Source of the DNA: Beroe forskalii
Lineage: Eukaryota > Ctenophora > Nuda > Beroida > Beroidae
Length of the DNA: 64,000 bases
Reading direction: 5' to 3'
NCBI GenBank assembly: GCA_011033025.1
Contig: WFMF01000002.1
Span: 806,001 to 870,000, forward strand
Below the pieces are notes generated by a model. The model did no database searches and had not been told where the DNA came from. It saw only the letters and a program-made list of their open reading frames with translations. The translations under genes were made by a program, and so were the position numbers. This document shows positions 11,665 through 22,965 of this stretch, one piece after another; within the stretch, counting starts at the first letter, position 1; each line of letters starts with the position of its first letter.

Positions 11665-12350
11665 AGGACGTTCATCTTCCAGAGGAAAAAAGAATTTGGA
11701 AGAAATATCGATCAGACGAGGTGTTAGAGCCAAAACTTACTTTTACATAAACTTAATATTTTCTTGTGTTTCAACAGTTGGTTGGCATAACTCAATTATT
11801 TAAGCATGTTTAGAACCTTCGAAAAACATTCATCTATCAAAGGAAAAAAAGAATTTTGAAAAAATATCAATCTGACGCAATGTTTCAGCCGAAAGTTAGC
11901 TTTTAGAAACTAAACATTTCCTTGTGTTTCAATCGCTTTTCATTGCTACTCAGCCTCTGAAGCGTTTCATGGATTATTTATCAACATGAGAAAAAAGAAT
12001 TTAATAAATATATCGACCAGGCGCAATGTTATAGCCAAAACTAGATTTTTTTATAAACTGAATATTTCCTTGTGTTTTAACAGCTTGTTATTAATAATCG
12101 ACACATTTAAGCATGTTTAGAATCTTCGCAAAACAAACATCTACCAGAGGGAAAAAGAATTTTGAAAAAATATTGCTCAGACGCAATGTTATAGCTAAAA
12201 CATGAATTTTCTTAAATTAAATATTTACTTGTGTTTCAACAGTTTGTTATTGATAATAAACATATTAAAGCATATTTAGAATCTTCGTAAATCATTCATC
12301 TACCAGAGGAAAAAAGAATTTTGAAAAAATATCGATCCGTTCTCAAGTTA
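11665..12350. repeat. ~155-bp tandem array, 4-5 diverged copies
   Basis: Units contain AAAAAAGAATTTTGAAAAAA, TATCGATC, AATGTTATAGCCAAAAC, ATTTCCTTGTGTTTCAACAG and a TTTAAGCATGTTTAGAATCT block. They start near 11665, 11835, 11985, 12135 and 12300. The array follows directly on the ~90-bp array within the same TIR element. Confidence 0.8.
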
Positions 12351-13050
12351 TAGCCGAGACAGTTTACACAGTGAATATTGTAAGTATTTATTTGCCGGCG
12401 ACCAAACCATCGAGCGCAGCCCTGACGACCAGCGAGCGTAGGATGAGATTTTACCTGTAATTGTATTGTGGTCGTCGAGCATGGCGACCAACACCAGCGA
12501 GCGTAGCTTTTTCAGCTTCTTTCTGACGACCAGCACATTTTAGAGCTGCTTGTGCCTTTATCATTTGGACTAACATTTGAACGAGACTACTTTGAAGTTT
12601 CCCCACGTGCTCAAATGTTACAAATAATTAACGTATGGTTAATACAAGTTTATTTCAAACACAAGCAAATATCCCACACATTATTATAGACGTTTAAAGT
12701 ACGTTATCACAAGTTTTGCGGTACAATACAGCTGCGAGGGCATGAGGAAGTCATCATAAATGTACTACAGACTTTTGTCAGGATGATTCTTACTCGTCAC
12801 AACATGAATGAAGCTGTACAATTGTCAAACACAATGAAATACTTAGTTATTTTAAGTCACGGTTATAATTTGGCGGCTTTTGAACAGTATCCTAAGTAAT
12901 CAATTCGTTTATGCTAATTTCATTGGGAATTTCAATGCTAATCTCAATGAAAATTCGGTCGTTTGGACGTTTGGGTCGCCACTATCGTGGCTGTTGGTTG
13001 TCGAGCGACGCTCTCTCGCTCGCTAGGGTTCTGTCACTGGGCTCTGCCCC

Positions 13051-14491
13051 AAGAACCAAGACCTGGAAGCCGTTTGCTCCAAACACAGCTGTTTCCAGTG
13101 GGCACATGAACAATATGTACTGAATGCAACACTGTTACACCATATGAAATTTACGTGGTAACTTCATGCATTTAACAAAAATGCTTGCACCAAAATTTGC
13201 TTCCAACCTAGTAGTAGTACAAAATTAAAAAAATACATTACAAATTTACCAAATAAACCAATTTACCTAATCAACATGAATACTATAACCACTTTGTCAA
13301 TGGAAAAAGACCACAAACTTTATTGCTATAACAAAAAATCATTGCACACCAACTTCGTTAAACTGGGAAGTTTTAGACTAATTATTCCCTTGTATCCAGT
13401 GGATAATGAAAATGCAGTTTTTAGAAACGAATAACACGCCATCACTTATAGAAAAACCACACAATTTTAAGCTGTCCCAGCATTAAAGCCAACCAATAAG
13501 CCATTCTGATAGATATCAGACATAAATGTTGCGATGAAACCTACTTGAGAGTACATCAATGAAACACAAAAAGCTTTTCATACACGCCAAAAAAGATATG
13601 AAAAAGGACTTTGATAGTGGATACCTCATCACATGCAGTAGTAACACCATGGATAACTATGACAAGAATTCATGAATCTAATGCAACTAACCACCCTACC
13701 GTCAAGGTAATCTGTGAACTGCACAAATCATAAATTAACAGAGAAAAAGCAAGGTAACTCATAACACAGTATTATATACTAAACATCAGCTATAAAATAT
13801 GGAAGTACTGACAGAAAATCCATCCTTTATTAGGTAAACAATGGATAAAACGAAAATGAAACAAGAAATAACTAAATTGTTAAACCATCAAAGTTATGTG
13901 AAAAGTAGGCAAAATAATCTAAGCACGTGGATGCTAATGATAGTCGACCAGAGAACACTGCTCAGAGACACTTAAGTAATAACATAGTAAACTGCCTCAT
14001 TCTTGAGCCTGAACAAAACACACTTTTCGATTGCAAAAAGGACCTTAAGGACAGGAGCTTTACCTGCAGGAATATACAAAAACATACCAAGAAATAGAAA
14101 CAAACCAAAAAGGGTTATTCACTCTGTTCGCCCAATAATGAGGAACATGACACAGGACATTCTTTCCCATTACTTGTCCTAGAAATAAAGAAGAATGGGA
14201 GGAGAAGATTTGGTTGCTTCATCGCCTCAAAAGAAGCAAACTGTATGTATTCGGCTCAAGTTGAACAGACAGATAACTGCTTGAGCTGGGGCCATTGGGG
14301 GTCTATTACCCAATTGGAGAATATAGATAAGCGAACAATACTCTGTATAGATATCTGTCCTCTACTATATAGATTATTAGTTATGCCAACATATTATCAG
14401 CCAAACCGCGACCGTTGCCTCTCAGACTATGAGGGGCCATGTCGTATGGCACAGCGCCTCCGCGGAAGCGCATTTTACCTACCTACCTACC
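13051..14491. other. No gene seen
   Basis: AT-rich, apparently unique sequence to the right of the 2.1-kb element. Open frames, including one of 83 codons at 14245-14496, lack recognisable domains or convincing splice boundaries. It ends in ACCTACCTACCTACC just before a hairpin. Confidence 0.4.
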
Positions 14492-14529
14492 TGTGAAGAG
14501 CAAATTTCTAGGAAAATTTGCTCTTCACA
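14492..14529. repeat. 38-bp near-perfect palindrome at the end of repeat family R1
   Basis: TGTGAAGAGCAAATTT and AAATTTGCTCTTCACA face each other with a 6-base centre. The right half starts an R1 copy; the left half is the inverted end of the same family. This looks like two R1 ends joined head to head. Confidence 0.75.
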
Positions 14530-14690
14530 CAAACACGGTTGGTATATGCTTCTTTGTTGATTCCCAAACATTTAAATTTCTCACAAAGGGCCTGAACACT
14601 TGAATTAAAACACGGTTGGAAGCGGCGTCTTGAAGCTGGCGCCATGTAAGATTTTACATAAACATGGTTGGAATATGTGTCTTTGTTGAT
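14510..14690 (+). repeat. Dispersed repeat family R1, copy 4 (tandem pair; second interrupted)
   Basis: A complete ~125-bp R1 segment (TTTGTTGATTCCCAAACATT, GGCGCCATGTAAG) is followed by the start of a second one. That second one is cut at TTTGTTGAT by the hAT-like element and resumes at 15886 (TTGTTGATTACCTAACATTG) to about 15970. Confidence 0.75.
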
Positions 14691-15885
14691 TAGGGTTTCC
14701 ATTATCTACTTGAAATCTTTTATCTAGATAAATAGATAATTTTTTCGCCATTATCTAGATTATCTAGATAAACTAGATAATTTTTGACTCAGAAATTTAT
14801 TCAAATTTGACAACGTTAGAAATGCACGACTGTTGCAGTGGAACATCATCCCATAACCAGCTGTTGTTTATTGTCGGCTATTGAAATGAATGACATTAAT
14901 GGCCACCAAAAGTTCATGAGGACATTAGGATTTTGAATAGAGTTCAGGACATTCATTGCTTCATTTTGATTGAGTTGAAATCAGTTATCACCCATAAATT
15001 CTCCCATCATAAAGTAACAACATTATCCACCAATTAGTTGCTATCAATACTTGCATTATTCATCGGAAAAGAGTCAATAAATGTGCAAATAAAGTAAATT
15101 TCATGATGATGGCCTCGGAGTTGCTGGAATGCTGGTAAAATTGAGAATAACTGAATAAAAAATAAGGAATCAAATTCCCTTGTATTAAATCATCATAACA
15201 AACCAAAGTTGACAGTTCCTTGACTCTTGAGCTGAATGCATTAATATTGACCGTTTTGTAGGTTACTTTCAAATAAGCAATCACCTTGCCATTGCTGGAG
15301 GCTACTTTCGAACATATTTACAGCCTACTTTTTGTCCAAGGGCGTCAATAATTTGACATAAATTGGAAGCAGAATAGCGAGTGTTACGAGTAGGTATTTA
15401 ACTTTCGTTAAAGTGGCAAATGACGATCTGTAAGATGTGATAAGATACTTTGAACAACGCCTTCTAATTCTGTAGCTATTCATATCAGTTTAACAAAGGT
15501 CAAATCATCACTTCATCAGTAATTAACAGATAGTAATTGAAGCCAAACAGCCTGCCCATGAACCTGAGAGCCCTAAGCATTGAACTATGTCCATATAGAA
15601 TCATGAAATGAGTTGCCCAAGTCCTATGCATAGCCATGAATTGTCTTACTACCTAAGATCTCCGAAACGGGTATGAAAATGAACAGATCAGAAATTTTGA
15701 AAATTTGAAATCCTATAATTATTGAAGAAATTCAGGAAAAATGGCGATTTTAGCTGAAATTTCATGGCAAAAGGGATATGAAATTTATCTAGATATCTAG
15801 TACAAATTATCTAGATAAATAGATAACGATTTTTTGCAAATTGTCTAGATAATCTTATCTAGATAATATCTAGATGGAAACCCTA
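14691..15885. mobile_element. Non-autonomous hAT-like element, 1,195 bp, perfect 8-bp target duplication
   Basis: The left end is TAGGGTTTCCATTATCTA and the right end is TAGATGGAAACCCTA. Identical TTGTTGAT octamers flank it at 14683-14690 and 15886-15893, and the interrupted R1 repeat shows the empty site. Eight-base duplications and (C/T)AGGG termini are features of the hAT superfamily. Both subterminal regions are full of TATCTAGATAA palindromes, probably transposase-binding sites. The interior (about 14800-15770) has no transposase ORF. Close relative of the element at 50310-51972. Confidence 0.85.
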
Positions 15886-15974
15886 TTGTTGATTACCTAA
15901 CATTGAAATTTCTCACAAAGAGCTTGAACGCTTGAATTTCAACCCGGCTTGAAGTGGCGCCATGTATTAGATCG

Positions 15975-16231
15975 TTCGGAAATGATTGTCACTACAGGCA
16001 TAAAATGACTAATATGACCAAATATGGCAAAATTTCGACATATTCGAGTACAAGGTCTCGACCAGACTGAATTGCAAATTTTCAGTGTTAACGAAGACTT
16101 TTTGAGTGGGTCATCTAGCTAGTTTTCTATTGTTTTCAGGTGCTCCGCTGTATGGCGAATTCTACACCATCTTCTAGGCCATGTTTTTATGGTCCGATTT
16201 CACTATTCTGGACATATTCAGGGCGTTCAGG
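15975..16231. other. Spacer, nothing recognised
   Basis: No ORF or repeat recognised between the R1 copy and the tandem duplication. Confidence 0.35.
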
Positions 16232-16580
16232 TCCAAAACTAAAGAATAGGATGATTGGTTGACATTCGGGCCAAAATTTCTGTACAATTTAACCCTGTAT
16301 GATTGATAAAGATTAGAGCTAAATGTGGAAAATTTAACAGTTCAGTAACCGATAATGCAGTACAATATCTTGCACACACGTTTCTGAAGTTAGAACAATA
16401 ACTCCAAAACTAAAGAATAGGATGATTGGTTGACATTCGGGCCAAAATTTCTGTACAATTTAACCCTGTATGATTGATAAAGATTAGACTATTAGAGCTA
16501 AATGTGGAAAATTTAACAGTTCAGTAACCGATAATGCAGTACACATCTTGCACACACGTTTCTGAAGTTAGGACAATAAC
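16232..16580 (+). repeat. Recent tandem duplication, unit ~171 bp
   Basis: The block starting CCAAAACTAAAGAATAGGAT and ending in GTTTCTGAAGTTAG occurs twice in a row, nearly identical. The second copy differs by an 8-base insertion (AGACTATT). No coding signal. Confidence 0.9.
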
Positions 16581-16599
16581 TCAAAATCTTAAAAATGGT

Positions 16600-17648
16600 T
16601 GTCCCGTGTATGGAAGGTCTGAACTAATAGCCTAACACGATAACAGAACGGTCAGTTATTTTCATGTTATGTTTCTGGGCAATTGTCAGAGCAAAGTTGC
16701 AATTGCCCTATCTGGAGCATATCCTTTGAGGTCAAAGCACCCTTAAGATTATTTCAACTCGACGAAAACAGTTCATTTGTTCCAGTAAGCATCCACGTGT
16801 GCTGCAACAACCTCATTTTGATTATCTCGCACTTTCTGGGTCCGTTGATAGTGTTTTCTTTGACAACGAAATTTTGTGGTCTGCTTCGTACAGCGGAGCA
16901 AAAATTAGAAATTTGAATCCGCCGTAGAATGGGCTAAGAAACTTAGTTATCGGTAAAACCTGATTATCCAAAAAATGTTTGAAAAACGAATATCACATCA
17001 AAAGTCACCCCGGCAGCCGTTTCTCCAGAAAATTGCAAGTGACAATCTTTTTCCGAACGCACTATTAACATCTAACACTTTAAAAGTTACTTTTTTCGGA
17101 AAACGGACTCTAGGTCGGGGGACTCTTGGTCGGCGGTGGAATCTGAGTCGGGAGACCCCCACAGGGTGGACTCTAGGTCAGGAGCATCTTTAGTCTATAT
17201 ACACTACCTAAAACGCTTTCCACTTACACGGTGAATCTCTCGGTTAACCCTGATGACAGAACCCGGATAGAGAGTCCAATCATCTGATCCGCTGGATCAT
17301 TGCTGAGACACTGAGGGACTCACGATACAGGGTGTCATCATGTGATCCACCGGACCGTAGCTGACACTGTCCCATACACTAAGCTGCATACTGATGGGCT
17401 CATATCTCATGTTATCGGAGGGGATACGTGATATTATGAGAGGTTCATGCGATGTCGACCCCATGCTAATTCGTCAGGATCTCGTTCCACTTAGGCAACC
17501 AGAACCAGAGTTGTATCCATCAACATACCTACTACTTTACATTAAAGCATTAAGAAGATTTGTACATCCGGTTGCAGGCATTGCAGTCTTCAACAGAGAC
17601 CCCCTCCTCCTCTCCACCCTACTCCCTCCACCCACCCTCCCTCTACCT
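16600..17648. other. No gene seen; weak inverted similarity to 19.35 kb
   Basis: ORFs of 70-108 codons lack family signatures. A GGACTCTAGGTC-type motif repeated at 17100-17190 recurs inverted near 19350-19395. The two might be the decayed ends of an older element that contains the 17.66-18.68 kb insertion. Confidence 0.35.
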
Positions 17649-17656
17649 CTCCACCC

Positions 17657-18677
17657 CAGGGGCGGCTCGTATGGGTGTATGGGTGTTGAGATACACCCAA
17701 AGCAGATAAGGAGAAAATAAGAAAAAGATTAAAAAACAAAATCTATTTTTTTTTCTTTCTTCCATAGTCACGCGCGCGGCGCACACTCGCGGAGAATACC
17801 AAATCATTAAAAAAAAAGAGCCGCGCATTAAATTCGATTTATTCTTGCTCGAAAATCGAGCGCTATTATATGGGTGTAACGCGCACACCCAAAATCAGGG
17901 ATTTTACCTGTAAGTTGCAATGATCTCTTAGCGGCTCGTCAAATCTGGGTGCGTAGTGTAATTTTACAATAGATGGGTGCGAGCGTACACCCATGGTTTG
18001 GCGGGAAACTTTCGAGGAAAATTCTGGTAGAACTCTGCGATTAGCGCCATTTCTCTTGCGTCTGCTTGAATTACGTCACTCTTTTCTTTGTAGGCATTTA
18101 ACTATCGGCATATGAACGTTATTTTCTAAAACTTAAAGATTGAATTCACGAACTATATTTCCGTACTTACTTAATTTGAACACGAAATTGAAGTAAGTTT
18201 CTGAGGATAAAACGATGAAACTTTCGCAAAAAATCGATCAGCATGTAAATCTTCAGATCATGCATTTCAATATCATTTTCGATTTTGTTTGTCAATCTTC
18301 ATCACACCTCCATCTTCATCATCACACCTTCATAAAGACCATAAAAGAGCACAAAACCACTTAGCAGCACGTGAGTACATAATATTGTTAATATTTATTC
18401 AGGTCCGTCAATTTCGAAATATGATTTACAGTATAGTGTGATAAAATGTCGATGTGACATCCTTAAAATCGAGATTTTAGCGTCGAAAAATTCGCTTATT
18501 TTTTGATAAATTTGACAATTTTAGACCATTTTTATTGCACAATTGAAGAAGAAAATCGTCGGGTCCGCCTACGGCGTAGGCCTCCGGCAGTAGGGGGGCC
18601 CGCCCCCCAAACCCCCTGAGTCCCTCGAACCTCGGTACCCAAGTCCCCATTCCAGCCACCCCCACGAGCCGCCCCTG
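17657..18677. mobile_element. Non-autonomous hAT-like element, 1,021 bp, perfect 8-bp target duplication
   Basis: The ends are CAGGGGCGGCTCGT (left) and ACGAGCCGCCCCTG (right), a 14-bp perfect inverted repeat. CTCCACCC flanks both sides (17649-17656 and 18678-18685). CAGGGGCGG termini and an 8-bp duplication fit hAT. The interior has several ATGGGTGT / ACACCCAT inverted motifs and no transposase. The insertion interrupts a CT-rich host tract (CCACCCACCC). Confidence 0.88.
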
Positions 18678-18685
18678 CTCCACCC

Positions 18686-19027
18686 ACCCTTCCTCTCAGA
18701 CACCTCCATCAAGGTAATCTAAGGCAGACCCTCAGACAGGCAGACATGCTCCTCTACGACAATGCTTCTGATGAGAGAAGGGTGATCATCCCAGCCACAA
18801 GTGACACCCTTACCATCCTTCGAGTCCTCACTCCAACTCTTTTATCAGATTCTCATCTTGCATGCTGAAACCTCCCCCCTCACAGATGACTGATCCTGGT
18901 TAGTGTCATTCTTTTCGCGAGTGGTTTTTGTATTCAAAACTTTCATAACTCTACTAAATACACAGAAATTTTTATTGCTCTAGCTATATCGTGAAATTTT
19001 TACCCATGGTAAACATTGTCGTGCTCT
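18686..19027. other. Spacer, nothing recognised
   Basis: No coding or repeat signature beyond C-rich flank of the hAT insertion. Confidence 0.35.
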
Positions 19028-19218
19028 AATATACGCTTAGAGCATGGCTGGGAATGCGCTAATAGAAATTATTGCACGAGGCGTAGCCGAGTGCAATAAT
19101 TTGTATTGTCGCACGAGGAGCAGGCCGAGTGCGACAATACCAAATTATTGCACGAGGCGAAGCCGAGTGCAATAATTTTATTAGCGTCATGACCATTTGC
19201 CATGCTCTTAGTGTATTA
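19028..19218. mobile_element. Fold-back MITE with nested GCACGAGGCGAAGCCGAGTGC-type hairpins
   Basis: The outer inverted ends contain TAGAGCATGGC and its inverse, then GCTAATA. Between them are three hairpins built on ATTATTGCACGAGGC...GCCGAGTGCAATAAT; the middle one is a GTCGCACGAGG variant. ORFs on both strands are read-through of the hairpins. Similar short palindromes occur near 36983-37045 and 60095-60125. Confidence 0.7.
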
Positions 19219-19779
19219 GCCAATGTGAGGAGTGCAATATTACTTATTATTGCACGCCTACAAGTACCCTCAAAATTGGCTAATATCATTTCACTACTTT
19301 TAAGTATTTGTTAACTATGTCTATATGAACTCGATGTATTCTATACCTAGAGTCCACCATGTTGGGATCACCCGACCCAGAGTCCATCCTGGTTTGCCGA
19401 TAATTCAGACAAAGTTCTCAAAATTTCTATCCATCATTAGCGTAGCCCCCCAAAGCGCACCGCCACGGACAGGCTGCGAGTAAAATTCATATCACTAATT
19501 TTATTTGTATTATTTCGATGAATTATCTCTGAATTTCAAGGTTGAAATGAGGCGTGAGTGGCTGCGAAACCCAAACAATTTCCAATTGTTTTGGCTATCC
19601 ATATCACTGTTTTTGGTATAGTTACTCTACGCTATAAAGCTATAATTCGAGAAATTGAGAGATCCAACACAGATATTCGTAAGAACGGATGAGTTTTTCC
19701 CTCTATAAAATGTGGAATTACGGTTCTATCTCTTTCACTTTTCGAGATATAAGCGATAATTACTTTAATTGGCCAATTA
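19219..19779. other. No gene seen
   Basis: A GACTCTAGG/CCAGAGTCC motif near 19350-19395 mirrors 17100-17190. Otherwise unremarkable. Confidence 0.35.
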
Positions 19780-20176
19780 TCTAATTAAGCAGGAGACAGT
19801 ACAGTAGATTGATACATCTGTAGCTCTCAAATCAAACAGGTACTAAAATCAAGAAATCTTGAGTGATATTTTTAGAATTTCAAATCAAACAGTTAAGAGT
19901 ACAAATAGTCAACGTGATTCCTCCTCCCCCGTAGGGGGAGGAGGGGGGCGAAATCTTTGAGGATGGTTTGCAGGCTCGTTTGCAGGCTCGTTTGCAGTGT
20001 GGTTTACGGGGCCGTAAACGAGGCTGCAAACGAGTGGGAGAGGCTATATATTTTCTTTTCATTGTTTATTTGCAGCGATTTATATATCGCTAGTAAAATA
20101 TATATTTGAGCTACTGGTGAAAAGTTGAAGTATAAAGTCATTAACAAGAGATTATCTTGTGTTTGAACGGTGTGAA
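19780..20176 (-). repeat. Dispersed repeat family R5, copy 1, with GTTTGCAGG/GTTTACGG hairpins
   Basis: It contains the palindrome CCTCCTCCCCCGTAGGGGGA, then CGAAATCTTTGAGGATGG, repeats of TTTGCAGGCTCG, the inverted pair GGTTTACGG/CCGTAAAC, and AACAAGAGATTATCTTGTGT near the right end. All blocks recur in reverse complement at 34755-35100 but partly in a different order. AAATCAAACAGGTACTAAAA near 19840 also recurs inverted near 35390. Confidence 0.7.
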
Positions 20177-20828
20177 TATGAACCTGCACATGCAAGAACG
20201 GGCCAAGTACAAAACCATAGTTTTGAGATAATCGAAAAAAACTTTCCCATTTTTCACTGGATTTTCGGATTTTCATGAAATTTTTTTCCTCTGAAAGGTA
20301 TTGCTATTTGGCGTCTGATGCACGTTTTTATCAATACAAATTTCAATTATTTCTTGCAAAAATTTTGATAGTTTTTTCGAAAAATGATACTTGGCCCATT
20401 TTTCACATTTTTGAAGAGAAAATTTTTGGGCTATGTTACTTAGCCCTCTAATTTTGTTACAAAGATATGGGCTAAGATATATAGCCCAGAAAATCTATTT
20501 TTTAAAACACCCATAGTTTGGGCCATGTTATTTGGCCCACATATTTCTGTCAATAGTTCTTAGTTTATTAAACTTGGCCCATTTATTTCCATTTGGTAAG
20601 TTACATGGACCAGAAAAACGCTTTAAACCCGATTCCAATGTCAGTTGGCCCACTGAATTCTATTGAAAAAAGGCTGTATCCAGACTCAGAGTGTGTCTGC
20701 AGAACACTTAAAAGCGCCCTTGATTGCACTCCAAATCGCCTCCAAGCTCCCCAGATCGCTTCAAAGCCCTCCAAATCGCTTCCATTGGAAACAATTTGGA
20801 GGGCTTTGATGGAGGGCTTTGATGCAAT

Positions 20829-20913
20829 GAGCGCTTGCAAGTTATCAGGAGCGCTTTGAAGAGCTTGGAAGTTCCAAGCTCTTCAAAGCACTCCTAACAA
20901 CTTGCAAGCGCTC
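20829..20913. repeat. Palindrome where the 20-bp array changes strand
   Basis: GAGCGCTTGCAAGTTATCAG through GAAGAGCTTGGAA is mirrored by GTTCCAAGCTCTTC through CTTGCAAGCGCTC, giving ~40-bp arms with few mismatches and no spacer. Left of it repeat units read GGAGCGCTTTGAAG; right of it they read in the opposite sense. Confidence 0.85.
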
Positions 20914-22007
20914 CTGATTGCTTCCAAGCACTCCAGATCACTTTCAAGCGGTTATGATTGCTTTCAAGCGCTCCTGATCAGTTTCAAGCGCTTATAATTG
21001 CGTCAAAGCTCTCCTGGTCGCTTTCAAGCGCTCAAAATCACTTCATTACTCTCCGGATCGCTTTCAAGCTCTCCTGATTGCTTCCAAGTGCTCATGAATA
21101 CTTCCAAGCGCTCCTGAGTGCTTACAATTGCTCCTGACTCCTTCCAAGTGCTCCTGGTCACCTTCAACACTCCTTATTGCTTCTAAGTGCTCCTGATTGC
21201 TTCCAGCGCTCCAGATTGCTTCAAAAGCCCCCCAGATCATTTTCCCAGAGCTCCTGAGTGCTTAAAACCACTCTTGATTGCTTTCAAGCGCTCCTGATCG
21301 CTTTCCAGCAATCATGACAAATCGCCTCTAAGCGCTCCTGATTGCTTCCAAGGCTCCTGAGTGCTTCAATTGCTCTTGATTGCTTTCAAGTGCTCCTGAT
21401 TGCTTTCAAGCATATTGCTTCAAAGCGCTCCTGATCACTTTCAAGCTCTTGATTGCTTCTGGGCACTCCTGGGTGCTTCCAATCACTCTAGATTACTCCT
21501 GAAGTGCTCCTTACTGCTTTCAAGCGCTCCTGATTGCTTTCAAGCGCTCCATATTGCTTTCAAGCGCTCCTGATCACTTCCAAGCGCTCTTGATTGCTTC
21601 CAGGCACTCCTGGTACTTCCAATCACTCTAGATTACTCCTGAAGTGCTCCTTACTGCTTCCAAGCGCTCCTGATTGCTTTCAAGCGCTCCTGGTTGCTTT
21701 CAAGCGCTCCTGATTGCTTTCAAGCGCTCATTATCGCTTCTGTGCGCTCCTGATCACTTCCAAGCGCTCTTGATTGCTTCCAAGCACTCCTGGGTGCTTC
21801 CAATCACTCTAGTTTACTCCTGAAGTATTCTTTACTGCTTCCAAGCGCTCCTGATTGCTTTCAAGCGCTCCTGATTGCTTTCAAGCGCTCTTGAATGCTT
21901 CCAAGCGCTCCTTATCGCTTCTGTGCGCTCCTGATCACTTCCAAGCGCTCTTGATTGCTTCCGGGCACTGCTGGGTGCTTCCAATCACTCTAGATTACTC
22001 GTGAGTA

Positions 22008-22965
22008 TGCGACTTTTTACCCCCCATGACTTTTTTCCCAGACTTTTACTCCTCATGTGCGACTTTTTAGCCCCGTCTTTTTGCCCCATAGGTATAGAAA
22101 TGGAAAGTGTTTTGTAAAGTTCAACCATAAATCAATAATGTATAATATAATGTATAATGCTATTCAAATCAAACAAATTACATATAATTATGGATGTACG
22201 TCTCCTTGCGTTTATCGGAGAAGCTTTAAGTTTAAAGGTCCCATCTCCACACAGCCTCTCGGACGAGCCGAGCAAATCAAGGTTATCATCATTCGTCAAC
22301 ATGAGAATCCGATTCATTCCCGGACCAGAGTCGAATGTCTTCCATGCTTGAAGGGACTTGGGATGTGGAGGCTGATCAGATCTCTGTCACATGCGAGAGC
22401 AAGTTGAGGGTTGAGGTGGACGGCGTGCTTCTTCCGGGTCTTCTGGATCATCCTCCTCAATCACTTTCTGGTAGGTTGTACTGGACGTCTCTGGTCACCT
22501 TCAGGCGATCTCCAAGGATGTCGTGAGGCTGTCTGTCTTCGAAACGGCGTCTTCTTTGATGGAGGATCTGACTGGAGGGGAGTGGCGTAGCTGATTGGGG
22601 CGGCTCCAAGGTGGAGGTCTGTCGCCAGTGGTGAGGGCAGTGGCGTTGCATTATATATGGTTCCTGCATATGCTAAACGAGCTTTGAAACCAGTGACGGT
22701 CATGATGTGACCCAAAGCTATATGAGTACCATGATACAACGTTATATGAGTATCATGATCCGATTCTTGGTACCTGACACCATTGCTCGAACGGGATAGC
22801 ATCACGTGAGTTCCTCCTCGAAATGTGATCCAGGGGGGTAAAGGTCGGTTCTACTGTTAGGTGACTGTTTATCCCCATCGAAGCTTGAACGGGGATAAAA
22901 GGTGCTGTCTGTTGTCTCCTTTATTGCTTCAAACCGAGCTCATTTTCAATGGGGATAAAAGTCGC
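22008..22965. mobile_element. ~1-kb insertion in the minisatellite, short TIRs, MULE-related
   Basis: The left end TGCGACTTTTTACCCC and the right end GGGGATAAAAGTCGCA are an imperfect inverted pair of about 16 bp. The interior is unlike the 20-bp array and holds a transposase-like remnant at 22190-22340 (-). No clear target duplication was found. GC and base use differ from the array on either side. Confidence 0.5.
22190..22340 (-). pseudogene. Fragment resembling a MULE-type (DDE) transposase
   Basis: The minus strand reads N-R-I-L-M-L-T-N-D-D-N-L-D-L-L, about 12 residues, then C-G-D-G-T-F-K-L-K-A-S-P. In MULE-domain transposases an L-x-x-L helix is followed by (A/C)DGTFK-x-x-P, which contains the first catalytic aspartate; this matches well over about 40 residues. 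The rest of the domain is missing or unrecognisable, and the frame runs into stops on either side. It is a decayed scrap, consistent with the ~1-kb insertion deriving from a Mutator-like element. The match is short, so a chance resemblance is possible. Confidence 0.42.

Larger units (their letters stand above)
10919..13040. mobile_element. Non-autonomous TIR element, 2.1 kb, Mutator-like by target duplication length
   Basis: The ends are CCAGTGACAGAA (left) and TTCTGTCACTGG (right), with more inverted similarity inward (GTCGTCGAGCG at left, its inverse near 13000). It is flanked by TCTCTGCCCC (10909-10918) and GCTCTGCCCC (13041-13050), a 10-bp target duplication with one mismatch. The host is a third copy of the minisatellite interruption: left of the element is GGTGGAGAATAACAGTGTT, and right of it is AAGAACC, as in the uninterrupted copies at 10100 and 10600. 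A 9-10-bp duplication suggests Mutator-like elements, but no transposase was seen. The interior is mostly tandem arrays (listed separately). Confidence 0.75.

Noticed and set aside
14245-14496. 83-codon plus-strand ORF ending in F-Y-L-P-T-Y-L
   Set aside because: It has no domain and its end is a CTACCTACC microsatellite.
19059-19314. ORFs on both strands at 19.1-19.3 kb
   Set aside because: They read through the hairpins of a fold-back element; the two strands give similar peptides because the DNA is palindromic.
22057-22407. 116-codon plus-strand ORF
   Set aside because: It is antisense to the transposase-like fragment and has no recognisable domain.
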